Part shown: piece after piece, positions 1 through 8,607 of the stretch
How positions within the stretch are numbered: position 1 is the stretch's first letter
Layout of the letters: every line of letters begins with the position of its first letter
DNA from: Bacteroidia bacterium
Lineage (GTDB): Bacteria; Bacteroidota; Bacteroidia; NS11-12g; UBA9320
Length of the DNA stretch: 46,366 bases
NCBI GenBank assembly: GCA_020053795.1
Contig: JAGVMN010000011.1
Span: 1 to 46,366, forward strand
Direction: 5' to 3'
Notes under the pieces: model-generated
The model's input: the letters and a program-made list of their open reading frames with translations, nothing else
What the model was told of the DNA's origin: nothing
Databases searched by the model: none
Made by a program: the position numbers and the translations under genes

Positions 1-2
1 CA

Positions 3-563
3 TTGAAAACGTTAATACAAGTCATGACTTGTAAAATTAGGTTGAAATATTTCTATGTTGTTATCGTACTCTTGAATTCTTCCATCAGTGTATCACAAAT
101 TTATAGTCTCGCCGCCAATGATTTAGAAAATTCACTGAATTACGAATTCGGAAGAATCTCATTGAAAATATTGGATTCTTTGAAAGTCAAGAAGATCAAA
201 GGCTTTATAAATGAGGACCTGACAGATGAAATCAATCGGGATGAAAATGACTTTGTGAAATTCGATTTGACTAAACCCCAGGGATTTGATATTATCTATT
301 CTCAAGAAGGTAACATTGAAGAAGGTGAGCTGAGGTTCAAAATAAAAGCAATATGTCCCTTGTATTTGTCAAGTTGGGATTCATTATTATTAGGTGCTGG
401 GCGATATGCATACATTCCAATTCAAGAAGTTGAAAAAATCTGTACAAGGCATGAGATGGAGTTAATAAAAGCCACCGGAAATCTTCTCTTCAATACCTTT
501 TCAATTTATGTAGAATTTTTAGTAACTACGATACCACTTATATTGACGAGCATCGGAATTTAA
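3..563 (+). CDS. Secreted protein, 5' part of a frameshifted gene
   Basis: This 186-codon frame opens with a TTG at the window edge; an in-frame ATG at 24 is the likelier start. From that ATG the protein begins with a basic, hydrophobic leader (KIRLKYFYVVIVLL) ending near VSQ, which looks like a signal peptide. The middle has a 'GELRFKIKAICPLY' stretch that vaguely recalls the GldN/PorN family of type IX secretion and gliding proteins; this is a weak resemblance only. The frame ends in an unconvincing hydrophobic tail after a run of five T at 516-520. Adding one T there joins it to the frame that continues to 1066. It is best read as the N-terminal half of one roughly 350-residue protein that is broken by a mutation or a sequencing error. 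The true start could also lie outside the window. Confidence 0.55.
   Translation: MKTLIQVMTCKIRLKYFYVVIVLLNSSISVSQIYSLAANDLENSLNYEFGRISLKILDSLKVKKIKGFINEDLTDEINRDENDFVKFDLTKPQGFDIIYSQEGNIEEGELRFKIKAICPLYLSSWDSLLLGAGRYAYIPIQEVEKICTRHEMELIKATGNLLFNTFSIYVEFLVTTIPLILTSIGI
516..520 (+). other. Probable frameshift site (T5 run)
   Basis: Coding sense moves from the frame of 3-563 to the frame of 605-1066 at or near this homopolymer. One extra T would give a continuous reading, EFFSNYDTTYIDEH. The site does not match the canonical X XXY YYZ slippery heptamer, so programmed frameshifting is less likely than an indel. Confidence 0.5.
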
Positions 564-604
564 GAGAATATCTCATCACCCAGTATTTAGGGGTTGAAGA
601 AGAT

Positions 605-1066
605 TTGAGTGAACATCTTTTTGAAATCCTGGCTTCAAATGCTACTTCCTCAAACAAGAGGGTCAGAATCAATTCAAAATATCTTGCCTTTGCCCACCAA
701 TCAATCCGAGATCAATTTGCTGAATCTATTCAACCTTGTTCTAACAAGTATTTGTGTTCTTTATATAAAGATACCAATCTCTTGAAACCTTATAAACCAA
801 AGGAAATTGTGAGTTTCATTGTATTTAACGAAGTTTCAAAATCTGATGAAAATGAAATTTTCGATAGCTTAGGAGTGACAAAAGATACAACCTTTATATT
901 TCCGCATACCCAGTTTGACATTTTCTATGATCTAGAAGAAATCACTTTCACCGGCAAGTCTGTCGGCTTTCTATTGAACAGCACAAGATTCTATGTCTCC
1001 AAATTATTTATTAAAACTCGTCCTAAGTGGTTTCAAATCTATTGTGAGTTTTGGGATATGAATTAA
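605..1066 (+). CDS. 3' part of the same frameshifted gene
   Basis: The nominal start is a TTG at 605, but the frame is open back to at least 521. The stretch between them reads as good protein (NYDTTYIDEHRNLREYLI), with no independent ribosome-binding site or ATG. This supports continuity with the upstream frame through a one-base shift at the T5 run (516-520). The product is rich in charged and aromatic residues and has no transmembrane segment or recognised domain. It ends at 1066, just before the repeat block. No function is claimed. If the frameshift is real, the gene is a pseudogene. Confidence 0.5.
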   Translation: MSEHLFEILASNATSSNKRVRINSKYLAFAHQSIRDQFAESIQPCSNKYLCSLYKDTNLLKPYKPKEIVSFIVFNEVSKSDENEIFDSLGVTKDTTFIFPHTQFDIFYDLEEITFTGKSVGFLLNSTRFYVSKLFIKTRPKWFQIYCEFWDMN

Positions 1067-1076
1067 TCCACCCCCT

Positions 1077-1142
1077 TAAAAAATACACCTCGCCACCTTT
1101 GTCAGAACACGATTGACCAGATTCAAGGATTTACAAGATAAC
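1077..1142 (+). repeat. Direct repeat copy A (left flank of signalling operon)
   Basis: This segment is nearly identical to 8416-8484. The shared core at 1098-1142 and 8440-8484 is 45 of 45 bases. The leading part (TAAAAAATACACCTCGCCACC) differs from the other copy by one base and lacks one ACC. The leading part also matches the antisense of the last codons of the barrel gene that ends at 8608. The repeat lies just downstream of the first gene and points the same way as the 8416 copy. Confidence 0.85.
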
Positions 1143-1240
1143 TCCTTTTGATTTCTGTTCACTCTGTGTATAGTGTTTATTCTTTGTCAGCAGATTCTTA
1201 ATCTTGAACATTACCAAATCATAAAAATCCTGTTCAGACA
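1098..1240 (+). repeat. Intergenic repeat element with imperfect terminal inverted repeats
   Basis: The left end reads TTTGTCAGAACACGATT and the right end AATCCTGTTCAGACA. The left arm and the complement of the right arm match apart from two bases, so the roughly 143-bp element is bounded by inverted repeats of about 15 bp. A second element with the same ends lies at 8440-8604, with different internal sequence. It encodes no protein. It looks like a non-autonomous, REP- or MITE-like intergenic element; the class is an inference. Confidence 0.6.
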
Positions 1241-1245
1241 CCACC

Positions 1246-1289
1246 TTTGTCAGAACACGATTGACCAGATTCAAGGATTTACAAGATAA
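1246..1289 (+). repeat. Direct repeat copy B (partial, left arm only)
   Basis: A third copy of the TTTGTCAGAACACGATTG... core, identical to copies A and C for 44 bases, follows directly after the right end of the first element. No right arm is found before the cyclase gene stop at 1341, so the copy is truncated. Confidence 0.8.
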
Positions 1290-1340
1290 AACGAATTAAA
1301 TGACGATTGAACTTCGATTTGTTCAACGGCTTTTTAAGAA

Positions 1341-2381
1341 TCAACCCAGCACCTCATAAATCACGACCTCTTTGGTTTTATTTTTCAATTTCACTTCGCC
1401 CACTTTTTTGCAGTTGAAAGATTCCTTGATTTTTTTGTAAGTGGCTTCAGTGATAATTATTTGGCCTTCTTTTGCATTGGATTGCAGTCGCTGTGCAATG
1501 TTCACGGTATCACCAATGACGGTATAATCCAAACGTCTGAGACTGGCCGATCCAATATTTCCCGAAATCATTTCGCCACTGTTGATTCCAATCGATATTT
1601 TTGGCATAAAGGCAACCTGCTTCGATAGGGCGGGTAATTTTTCTATCTCTTTCCTGACTGCCAAACAAGCTTCTATGGCCATGTTTAAATGGGCTTCGGA
1701 TCGAAAAACCGCCATGATGGCATCTCCGATGAATTTATCAATGTAACCTCCATGAGCAATGATCTCCTTAGCCATCACATCAAAATACTGGTTCAGCAGT
1801 GTAACCACAAAATCTGCGGGTTCGCTTTCACTGATGGAGGTAAAACTGCAAATATCTATAAAGGCAACGGTGGCTTCAACAGTCTCATTGGCTACCAGTG
1901 AAGATTCAAACTCCCGACTGCCCATAAAATTGAGGACGGTTTCGTCCACGTACATTTTGAGTATGTTATTTTCCTTGATGGCTTTAAGCGTTTCTCTGAT
2001 TTGAATAATGTGCTTAATGGTTTTATCCATGGTCACCTCAAGGTCTTCAAAATTGATGGGCTTGGTAATGAAATCGAAAGCCCCGCGGTTCATGGCTGTC
2101 CGGATATTGTCCATATCGCCATAGGCCGAAACAATGACAGACTTAATCAGTGGGTTCGATTCACTTAGCTTACTGAGTAATGTCAAACCATCCATTTCAG
2201 GCATGTTGATATCGCTCAAAACCATATCTATTTCGGGATGCTCCGAAATTTTGGTCAGGGCATCTTTCCCATTCACAGCAAAAATGAACTCATATTGCTG
2301 TTCCCTTATCTTCTGACGAAATTTCTGTTTGATAAGGATTTCTAAATCCGCTTCATCGTCAGCTACTAATATTAGTGCCAT
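1341..2381 (-). CDS. Response regulator with adenylate cyclase output domain
   Basis: This 346-residue protein has a receiver domain (about residues 1-120) with the acidic pair D8/D9, phosphoacceptor D57 (LSDINMPEMDG) and the conserved Lys in ITKPI. A short helical linker leads to a class III nucleotide cyclase domain (about 160-345). Both metal-binding Asp are visible (AFIDICSFT and FIGDAIMAVF). The adenine-recognising Lys-Asp pair (K of DKFIGDA, D of LDYTVIGD) and the transition-state Asn and Arg (VNIAQRLQ) are also present. The set predicts an active ATP-to-cAMP enzyme controlled by phosphorylation, acting in the cytoplasm. The ATG overlaps the end of the upstream regulator gene by 23 bp, so translation is probably coupled. 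It is the last gene of the histidine kinase operon. cAMP targets are not visible here. Confidence 0.9.
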   Translation of the reverse strand: MALILVADDEADLEILIKQKFRQKIREQQYEFIFAVNGKDALTKISEHPEIDMVLSDINMPEMDGLTLLSKLSESNPLIKSVIVSAYGDMDNIRTAMNRGAFDFITKPINFEDLEVTMDKTIKHIIQIRETLKAIKENNILKMYVDETVLNFMGSREFESSLVANETVEATVAFIDICSFTSISESEPADFVVTLLNQYFDVMAKEIIAHGGYIDKFIGDAIMAVFRSEAHLNMAIEACLAVRKEIEKLPALSKQVAFMPKISIGINSGEMISGNIGSASLRRLDYTVIGDTVNIAQRLQSNAKEGQIIITEATYKKIKESFNCKKVGEVKLKNKTKEVVIYEVLG

Positions 2382-2754
2382 GGTCTTTTATTTTCAATTT
2401 TTCTTTTAACACATTGAAGTCAATTGGTTTGATTAAAAACTCATCTGCTCCAAGAGTTTTTGCCCTGTTATAATTTTCTTCATCACCATAAGCGGTGATC
2501 ATCATAACAATAGGCGGTGGTTCATGATACTTCTTTTTGATTTGAGCCAGCAATTCCAATCCGTTCATACCCGGCATATTGATATCAGATAATATCAGCA
2601 CTGCTTCATGACGGTGTTGGTTGAGATAACTCAGGGCTTCTTCGCCAGAGTAGGCAAAAACAAATTCCACCAGTTTTTCTCTAACTTCTTTTCTAAAGCG
2701 TTGCTCAAAGAGCACCTTTACATCTATTTCGTCATCTACTACTAAAATTTTCAT
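2359..2754 (-). CDS. Single-domain response regulator (CheY-like)
   Basis: The product is 131 residues. The chosen start is the ATG at 2754, giving MKILVVDDE; an upstream extension would run into the end of the kinase gene. The fold is a lone receiver domain with VVDDE near the N-terminus, phosphoacceptor D57 (ILSDINMPGMNG), Thr in MITAYGD and Lys in LIKPID. There is no DNA-binding or enzymatic output domain, so it probably acts by protein contact or as a phosphate relay. It starts 7 bp after the kinase stop codon and overlaps the following receiver-cyclase gene. Its receiver resembles that of the cyclase protein (DINMP, AYGD, KPI(D/N)F), which suggests duplication. Confidence 0.9.
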   Translation of the reverse strand: MKILVVDDEIDVKVLFEQRFRKEVREKLVEFVFAYSGEEALSYLNQHRHEAVLILSDINMPGMNGLELLAQIKKKYHEPPPIVMMITAYGDEENYNRAKTLGADEFLIKPIDFNVLKEKLKIKDHGTNISS

Positions 2755-2761
2755 GTACCAT

Positions 2762-5700
2762 TTACTCTGGCAAAATAATAATAAACCGTGTACCTTCCCC
2801 TTCCTTGGTTTCCACATTTAACTCCCCGCCGTGTGCTTTAATGATGTCATAACTGAGGGACAATCCCAACCCGGTTCCCTGTCCTGTCGGCTTGGTGGTA
2901 AAGAAAGGTTGAAATATTTTATTAATCAACTTTTTCGGAATCCCTTTTCCATTGTCTCTAACACTGACCTCCACCATTCCATTTATCTTTTTTGTGCTCA
3001 CAGAAACCGTCGGTTCATAGCCATCGCCCAACTTTTTTTTCTTTTCATCAACCGCATAAAACGCATTGGTTATCAAATTGAGTATAACCCGTCCGATGTC
3101 CTGAGGAATCACATTTATTTTCCCAAGAGTTGCATCAAAATCGGTTTTCATCGTTGCATTGAAAGACTTGTCCTTCGCCCTGAGACCATGATAAGCCAGC
3201 CTCAAATATTCATCGCTTAACGCATTGAGGTCTGTCGGTTCTTTCACACCGGTACTGCTTCGACTGTGTTGCAACATGCTTTTCACAATGGCGTCGGCCC
3301 TTTTGCCGTGATGGGTAATTTTCTCCTGATTTTCCTTAATATCAGTTGCGATTGCCTTTGCTTCATCCATGTTCCCCTTGTCAATCTCCTGTTTCATTTC
3401 ATCAATAAGTTCCGTATTTACTTCAGAAAAATTGTTTACAAAATTCAGCGGGTTTTTGATTTCATGGGCAATGCCTGCAGCGAGTTGCCCGAGGCTGGCG
3501 AGTTTTTCCTGTTGCACCAATTGTTCCTGGGCCGATTTGAGATCGGTAAGAGCGGCCTGTAATTTTTGATATGCATCCGCATTATGCATGGCGATCCCAA
3601 CATTGGCGGCAATGGTTGTTAACAGCCGTTGATCGTTTTCATTAAAGTTCCTTTCTTCGTTTGTACTTTGAACACTGATAATTCCGATGGCATTTGTTCC
3701 AACTATGATGGGGACCCCTAGGAAAGATTCCACTACTTTTCCTCGCCTTTCAGCGTTCAGTAAATCAAATGCCTCTTCTATATTGTGATTGATGAGCATG
3801 GGTTCCATGCTCAATATTATTTTTTCCGTCATCCCGTTGCCAAACGGGCAGGATTCCAGGGTATCTCCATAAACGTAAGGAAAATGAATCATATCGGTTT
3901 TGCGGTCGTGTAACGCCAGATAAACGATGTCAGCTTTAAAGGTCAACTGCATCTGTTCGCCAATCATTTTGATGAGTGCATTGAATTCGAGTTGTGAAAC
4001 AAGAGCTCGGCTGATATTATTGACCGTTATCATCTCGGTAGCTCTTTGCTCCGTTTCCCCCAACAGTCGGGTGGTTTCGTTAAAGAGACGGGCGTTTTCC
4101 AAGGCTACACTCATGCTATTGACAAAGGTTGTTAAAAGGTTTACATCCGAATCGGAAAAGGCATTTTCATAATCAAGGTTTTGCAAACTAACAACACCGG
4201 TAACTTCTTCTCCCGCAATCATAGGAACAAATACAATAGATTTTGCACCCTCACCTAAAAGTATTGTATTGTCATACTTCGATCTTTGGAGACTTACATC
4301 CGTATTAATCACCAAATTTTTTGCGGTTTCTATGACATGTTTTCTGAAGCCTTTTGCTTCACGCGGTCCCAACAAAGTGGTATCGCCCTTCTCGTAGGCA
4401 TAACAATCTTCTATCAGATGCGTCTCTTTATTAAAGGTGACAATATCAATAACCTGAGCCTTAAAAATCTCCCGCATTTTTTCGCCGACAAACCCATAAA
4501 TACCCTGAATATCCAGCTCTTTGGCCAGCCCCTCCTGAACACTGTTAATGGCTGATAGCTCTGTTGTACGTTGTTCCGTTTCTTTCAACAATCGATTGGT
4601 TTCGTCAAAGAGACGGGCATTCTCAAGTGCCACACTCATACTGTTGGCAAAGGTTGTTAGAAGATTCACATCCGAATCGGAAAATGAGTTTTCCTGATCA
4701 ATGTTTTGTAAGCTTATCACACCTGTTACTTCTTCGCCGGAAATCAATGGAACAAAAACCGCCGACTTAGGTTGCTCGCCAATCATGGTGGTATTATCGT
4801 ACTCGAGACTTAAAGCATCGTAATCACTGTTAATGACCAATAATTGTCCCGTATTGATAATATGTTTTCTGAAACCTTTCGGTTCCCTCGGCCCTAACAA
4901 GGTAGTATCACCCTTTTCATAGGCAAAACAATCTTCAATCAGATTGTTCTTTTTATCATACGATACTATATCTATGACTTGAACCTTAAAAATTTCACGC
5001 ATCTTATCCCCTACCAGCTCATAAATACCCTGAATATCGGGTTCTTTCGCCAAACCGTCCTGCACACTGTTTATCACGGCTAACTCTGCCTGACGTTGTT
5101 CTGTTTCTTTAAGCAGGCGATTGGTTTCGTCAAAAAGCCGGGCGTTTTGCAAAGCCACACTCATGCTATTCGATATGGTTTTGAGCAGGCTTACATCAGA
5201 ATTGGAAAAAGCATTTTCCTTGTCCAGATTTTGCAAACTGATGACTCCCGTTACTAAATCGCCGGCAATCATCGGTACAAGGACTAAAGATTTGGCAATT
5301 TCTCCAACGATCACCTGATTGTCGTATTTTGAAGAAAGCAATTCAACATCTTTATTTATCACCAGTGTTTTTGCGGTCTCAATGACATGTTTCCTGAACC
5401 CTTTTGGTTCTCTTGGCCCTATTAAAGTGGTATCACCCTTCTCATAAGCAAAACAATCCGTTATAAGATTATTTGTTTTATCATAAGTAACAATATCTAT
5501 GACCTGAGCTTTAAAAATCTCCCGCATCTTTTCTCCTACCAATTCATAAATGCTCTGAATATCCAATTCTTTAGCTAATCCTTCCTGCACACTGTTGATG
5601 ACTGAAAGCTCTGCAGTGCGTTGCTCTGTTTCTTTAAGCAGGCGGTTGGTTTCATCAAAAAGACGGGCATTTTCCAAAGCCACGCTCATACTATTGGAAA

Positions 5701-8308
5701 GGGTGGTAAGAAGGCTCACTTCCGATTCGGAAAAAGCATTTTCCTCGTCGAGATTCTGCAGGCTGATAACCCCGTTCACGTTTCCGCCGGAAATCATTGG
5801 GACAAAAACTACAGACTTCGGCAGTTCACCAATGAGTGTTTTATTGTCATCATATTGGAGACTTATGATATCAAAATTATGGTTGATCACCAACAACTTC
5901 CCCGAGTCTAGAATATGTTTCCGGAACCCTTTCGGTTCTCTAGGCCCCAATAAGCTGCGGTCTCCTTTCTCATAAGCATAGCAATCCTGAATCAGATTCG
6001 TCGTCTTATTATATGTAACAATGTCGATCACCTGTGCCTTAAAAATGGCCCTCATTTTTTCTCCGACCAATTCATAAATACCATGAATATCCAACTCCTT
6101 TGCCAGACCCTCCTGTACACTGTTGATGACAGAAAGTTCCGCTGTGCGTTGTTCCGTTTCTTTCAGCAGGCGGGTGGTTTCTGCAAAGAGACGGGCATTT
6201 TCCAAAGCCACGCTCATGCTGTTGGCGAGGGTGGTTAATAGATTTACATCTGAATCGGAAAAAGCATTTTCCTGATCGAGGTTTTGAAGGCTGATGATGC
6301 CGTTGATGTTTCCGCCGGAAATCAGTGGAACAAATACGGCCGATTTGGGCAACTCCCCGATAATTACAGTGTGTTCATATTGGAGGCTCAATATCTCGAC
6401 ATCACGGTTGATCACCAATAATTTCCCTGATTCGAGAATATGCTTCCGGAATCCTTTCGGTTCTCTCGGCCCCAATAAACTGCGGTCTCCTTTCTCGTAA
6501 GCATAGCAATCCTGTATCAGATTGGTCGTTTTATTATAGGTAACAATATCTATGACCTGTGCCTTAAAAATCTCCCGCATCTTTTCTCCTACCAATTCAT
6601 AAACGCCCTGAATATCCAACTCTTTTGCCAACCCTTCCTGCACACTGTTGATGACCGAAAGTTCTGCAGTGCGTTGTTCCGTTTCCTTCAAAAGACGGTT
6701 GGTTTCGTCAAAAAGTCGGGCATTTTGCAACGCCACACTCATGCTGTTGGACAGAGTTGTCAGTAGATTTACATCAGCATCAGAAAAGGCATTTTCCTGA
6801 TCGAGGTTTTGTAAGCTGATCACCCCATTTACTTTCCCTCCCGAAATAAGGGGAACAAACAATGCCGACAATGTTTGTTCTCCAATAAGCGTTGTGTTGT
6901 CATACTGGAGCTGTAAAATATCCATGTCACGATTGATTACCAGTAATTTCCCTGTATCAATCACATGTTTCCGGAACCCTTTGGGTTCCCGAGGCCCCAG
7001 TAAACTTCTATCTCCTTTTTCGTAAGCATAGCAATCTTCGATCAGGTTGGTTGTTTTATTATAAGTAACAATATCTATTACCTGAGCATTAAATATCTCC
7101 CGCATCTTTTCCCCCACTAATTCATAAACTCCCTGAATGTCCAATTCTTTTGCCAGACCATCCTGTACGCTGTTGATGACAGAGAGTTCCGCAGTGCGTT
7201 GTTCCGTTTCTTTCAGCAGGCGGTTGGTTTGGTCAAAAAGTCGGGCATTTTGCAACGCGACACTCATGCTGTTGGCAAGGGTTGTTAAAAGATTTACATC
7301 GGCATCAGAATAGGCATTTTCCTGATCCAGATTTTGTAAGCTGATGATTCCGTTGATATTTCCACCTGAAATAAGTGGAACGAAAACTGCAGATTGAGGT
7401 TGTTCCCCGATGAGGGTGGGTTGTTCGTATTGGAGGCTCAATATGTCGGCATCACGGTTAATTACCAATAATTTTCCGGTATCAATAATATGTTTCCGGA
7501 ACCCTTTCGGTTCACGCGGCCCCAATAGACTGCGGTCTCCTTTTTCATAAGCATAGCAATCTTCTATCAGATTGGTCGCTTTATTATAGGTAACAATGTC
7601 TATGACTTGTGCATTGAATATCTCCCGCATCTTTTCTCCAACCAATTCATAAATGCCCTGAATATCCAGTTCTTTTGCCAGACCATCCTGTACACTATTA
7701 ATCACTGAAAGCTCTGCGGTGCGTTGTTCCGTTTCTTTCAGCAGGCGGTTGGTTTGGTCAAAGAGACGAGCATTTTCTAATGCGACACTCATGCTGTTGG
7801 CAAGTGTGGTTAAGAGGTTAACATCTGAATCGGAAAAAGCATTTTCCTGATCCAGATTCTGTAAACTGATTACACCGCTCATGTTTCCACCTGAAATTAA
7901 CGGAACAAAAACTGCAGATTTGGTTTGTTGTCCAATGAGAATGGTATTATCATATTGAAGACTTAATATTTCAGCATCACGGTTTATCACCAATAATTTC
8001 CCTGTCTCTATTACGTGTTTGCGAAATCCCTTGGGTTCTCTGGGTCCGAGTAAACTGCGATCTCCGTTTTCAAATGAATAAAGATCCTCTATCGTATTGG
8101 AATCCTTGTTATAAGTTACAATATCGATCACCTGAGCATTGAAAATCTCCCGAATCTTTTCACCCACCAGTTCATAAATGCCATTCATGTCCATTTTGGC
8201 AGCGAGGCTTGCCTGCACGCTGTTTATTACGGCCAGTTCAGCATCTCGTTGTTCAAGTTTCAGGATAACTTCTTCAAGCGTAGCCTTGTCTTTTTTACCA
8301 GATATCAT
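2762..8308 (-). CDS. Giant soluble hybrid-free histidine kinase with nine GAF domains
   Basis: The protein has 1848 residues and no transmembrane segment. After a short N-terminal coil it contains eight consecutive units of about 175 residues (residues 23-1423; each AEL(S/A)VINSVQ ... LLKETEQR), all GAF domains joined by a helical linker. They share long identical stretches such as GPREPKGFRKH. A ninth, divergent GAF (about 1424-1590) is followed by a coil and the HisKA dimerisation helix with phospho-His at about residue 1615 (GIAHEIKNPLNF). The HATPase domain has an N box (NLITNAFYAV), G1 (DNGKGIP), F (PFFTTKP) and G2 (GTGLGLSL). No receiver is fused; the next two genes supply them. The ligand of the GAF domains is unknown. 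It is the first gene of the operon. Confidence 0.9.
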   Translation of the reverse strand: MISGKKDKATLEEVILKLEQRDAELAVINSVQASLAAKMDMNGIYELVGEKIREIFNAQVIDIVTYNKDSNTIEDLYSFENGDRSLLGPREPKGFRKHVIETGKLLVINRDAEILSLQYDNTILIGQQTKSAVFVPLISGGNMSGVISLQNLDQENAFSDSDVNLLTTLANSMSVALENARLFDQTNRLLKETEQRTAELSVINSVQDGLAKELDIQGIYELVGEKMREIFNAQVIDIVTYNKATNLIEDCYAYEKGDRSLLGPREPKGFRKHIIDTGKLLVINRDADILSLQYEQPTLIGEQPQSAVFVPLISGGNINGIISLQNLDQENAYSDADVNLLTTLANSMSVALQNARLFDQTNRLLKETEQRTAELSVINSVQDGLAKELDIQGVYELVGEKMREIFNAQVIDIVTYNKTTNLIEDCYAYEKGDRSLLGPREPKGFRKHVIDTGKLLVINRDMDILQLQYDNTTLIGEQTLSALFVPLISGGKVNGVISLQNLDQENAFSDADVNLLTTLSNSMSVALQNARLFDETNRLLKETEQRTAELSVINSVQEGLAKELDIQGVYELVGEKMREIFKAQVIDIVTYNKTTNLIQDCYAYEKGDRSLLGPREPKGFRKHILESGKLLVINRDVEILSLQYEHTVIIGELPKSAVFVPLISGGNINGIISLQNLDQENAFSDSDVNLLTTLANSMSVALENARLFAETTRLLKETEQRTAELSVINSVQEGLAKELDIHGIYELVGEKMRAIFKAQVIDIVTYNKTTNLIQDCYAYEKGDRSLLGPREPKGFRKHILDSGKLLVINHNFDIISLQYDDNKTLIGELPKSVVFVPMISGGNVNGVISLQNLDEENAFSESEVSLLTTLSNSMSVALENARLFDETNRLLKETEQRTAELSVINSVQEGLAKELDIQSIYELVGEKMREIFKAQVIDIVTYDKTNNLITDCFAYEKGDTTLIGPREPKGFRKHVIETAKTLVINKDVELLSSKYDNQVIVGEIAKSLVLVPMIAGDLVTGVISLQNLDKENAFSNSDVSLLKTISNSMSVALQNARLFDETNRLLKETEQRQAELAVINSVQDGLAKEPDIQGIYELVGDKMREIFKVQVIDIVSYDKKNNLIEDCFAYEKGDTTLLGPREPKGFRKHIINTGQLLVINSDYDALSLEYDNTTMIGEQPKSAVFVPLISGEEVTGVISLQNIDQENSFSDSDVNLLTTFANSMSVALENARLFDETNRLLKETEQRTTELSAINSVQEGLAKELDIQGIYGFVGEKMREIFKAQVIDIVTFNKETHLIEDCYAYEKGDTTLLGPREAKGFRKHVIETAKNLVINTDVSLQRSKYDNTILLGEGAKSIVFVPMIAGEEVTGVVSLQNLDYENAFSDSDVNLLTTFVNSMSVALENARLFNETTRLLGETEQRATEMITVNNISRALVSQLEFNALIKMIGEQMQLTFKADIVYLALHDRKTDMIHFPYVYGDTLESCPFGNGMTEKIILSMEPMLINHNIEEAFDLLNAERRGKVVESFLGVPIIVGTNAIGIISVQSTNEERNFNENDQRLLTTIAANVGIAMHNADAYQKLQAALTDLKSAQEQLVQQEKLASLGQLAAGIAHEIKNPLNFVNNFSEVNTELIDEMKQEIDKGNMDEAKAIATDIKENQEKITHHGKRADAIVKSMLQHSRSSTGVKEPTDLNALSDEYLRLAYHGLRAKDKSFNATMKTDFDATLGKINVIPQDIGRVILNLITNAFYAVDEKKKKLGDGYEPTVSVSTKKINGMVEVSVRDNGKGIPKKLINKIFQPFFTTKPTGQGTGLGLSLSYDIIKAHGGELNVETKEGEGTRFIIILPE
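4040..8242 (-). repeat. Eight tandem 525-bp units encoding GAF domains
   Basis: The repeat units, in gene order, lie near 7718-8242, 7193-7717, 6668-7192, 6143-6667, 5615-6142, 5090-5614, 4565-5089 and 4040-4564. Most are 175 codons; the fifth has one extra codon (YDDNK instead of YEQP). Units two to five are the most alike at DNA level, for example in the linker that encodes LLKETEQRTAEL. The pattern implies recent unequal crossing-over or gene conversion, and the copy number may vary or be misassembled. Confidence 0.85.
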
Positions 8309-8415
8309 ACAACGGATTTAATACGGTATTAATTGAAAAGTACAAACTAAACCAAAAAAAGCATTAATTGAAATTCTTTGCTTTTATTTTCAGGTCAATC
8401 CCTTGCGTGAATAAT

Positions 8416-8484
8416 TAAAAAATATACCTCGCCACCACCTTTGTCAGAACACGATTGACCAGATTCAAGGATTTACAAGATAAC
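8416..8484 (+). repeat. Direct repeat copy C (right flank of signalling operon)
   Basis: This copy pairs with 1077-1142 in the same orientation. Its first 24 bases (8416-8439) are identical to 8609-8632, the 3' end of the barrel-protein gene read on the plus strand. The rest is the 45-base core shared with the left-hand copy. It lies between the kinase start at 8308 and the barrel gene. Confidence 0.85.
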
Positions 8485-8604
8485 ACATAAAACATCCTGC
8501 TCCGAAGTCTTTTACCGTTATTCTCATTTGGTAAAGATATAATCATGACAATCATTAAATCTTTAAAATCGTGTTCAGACAATCCATAAAAATCGTGTTC
8601 AGAC
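8440..8604 (+). repeat. Second intergenic repeat element with inverted ends
   Basis: The left arm is TTTGTCAGAACACGATT. Two successive right arms, AAAATCGTGTTCAGAC, lie at 8565-8580 and 8589-8604. The left arm and complement of the right arm differ at a single base. Internal sequence differs from the 1098-1240 element, so only the ends and the first 45 bases are conserved. The element fills the roughly 300-bp spacer between kinase and barrel gene, leaving little room for a promoter apart from 8309-8415. Confidence 0.6.
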
Positions 8605-8607
8605 CCC

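Noticed and set aside
514-521. Programmed -1 frameshift at the T5 run
   Set aside because: The site A TTT TTA is not a canonical slippery heptamer and no stem-loop follows; an indel is simpler.
5595-5975. Plus-strand open frames opposite the kinase (also near 3266, 3927, 4286, 6294)
   Set aside because: They mirror the repeated coding sequence of the minus strand, have no domain or ribosome-binding site, and recur with the repeat unit.
4040-8242. Regularly spaced DNA repeats that might suggest a CRISPR-like array
   Set aside because: Unit length is 525 bp, units are fully coding and have no short repeat/unique spacer structure; they are tandem GAF domains.
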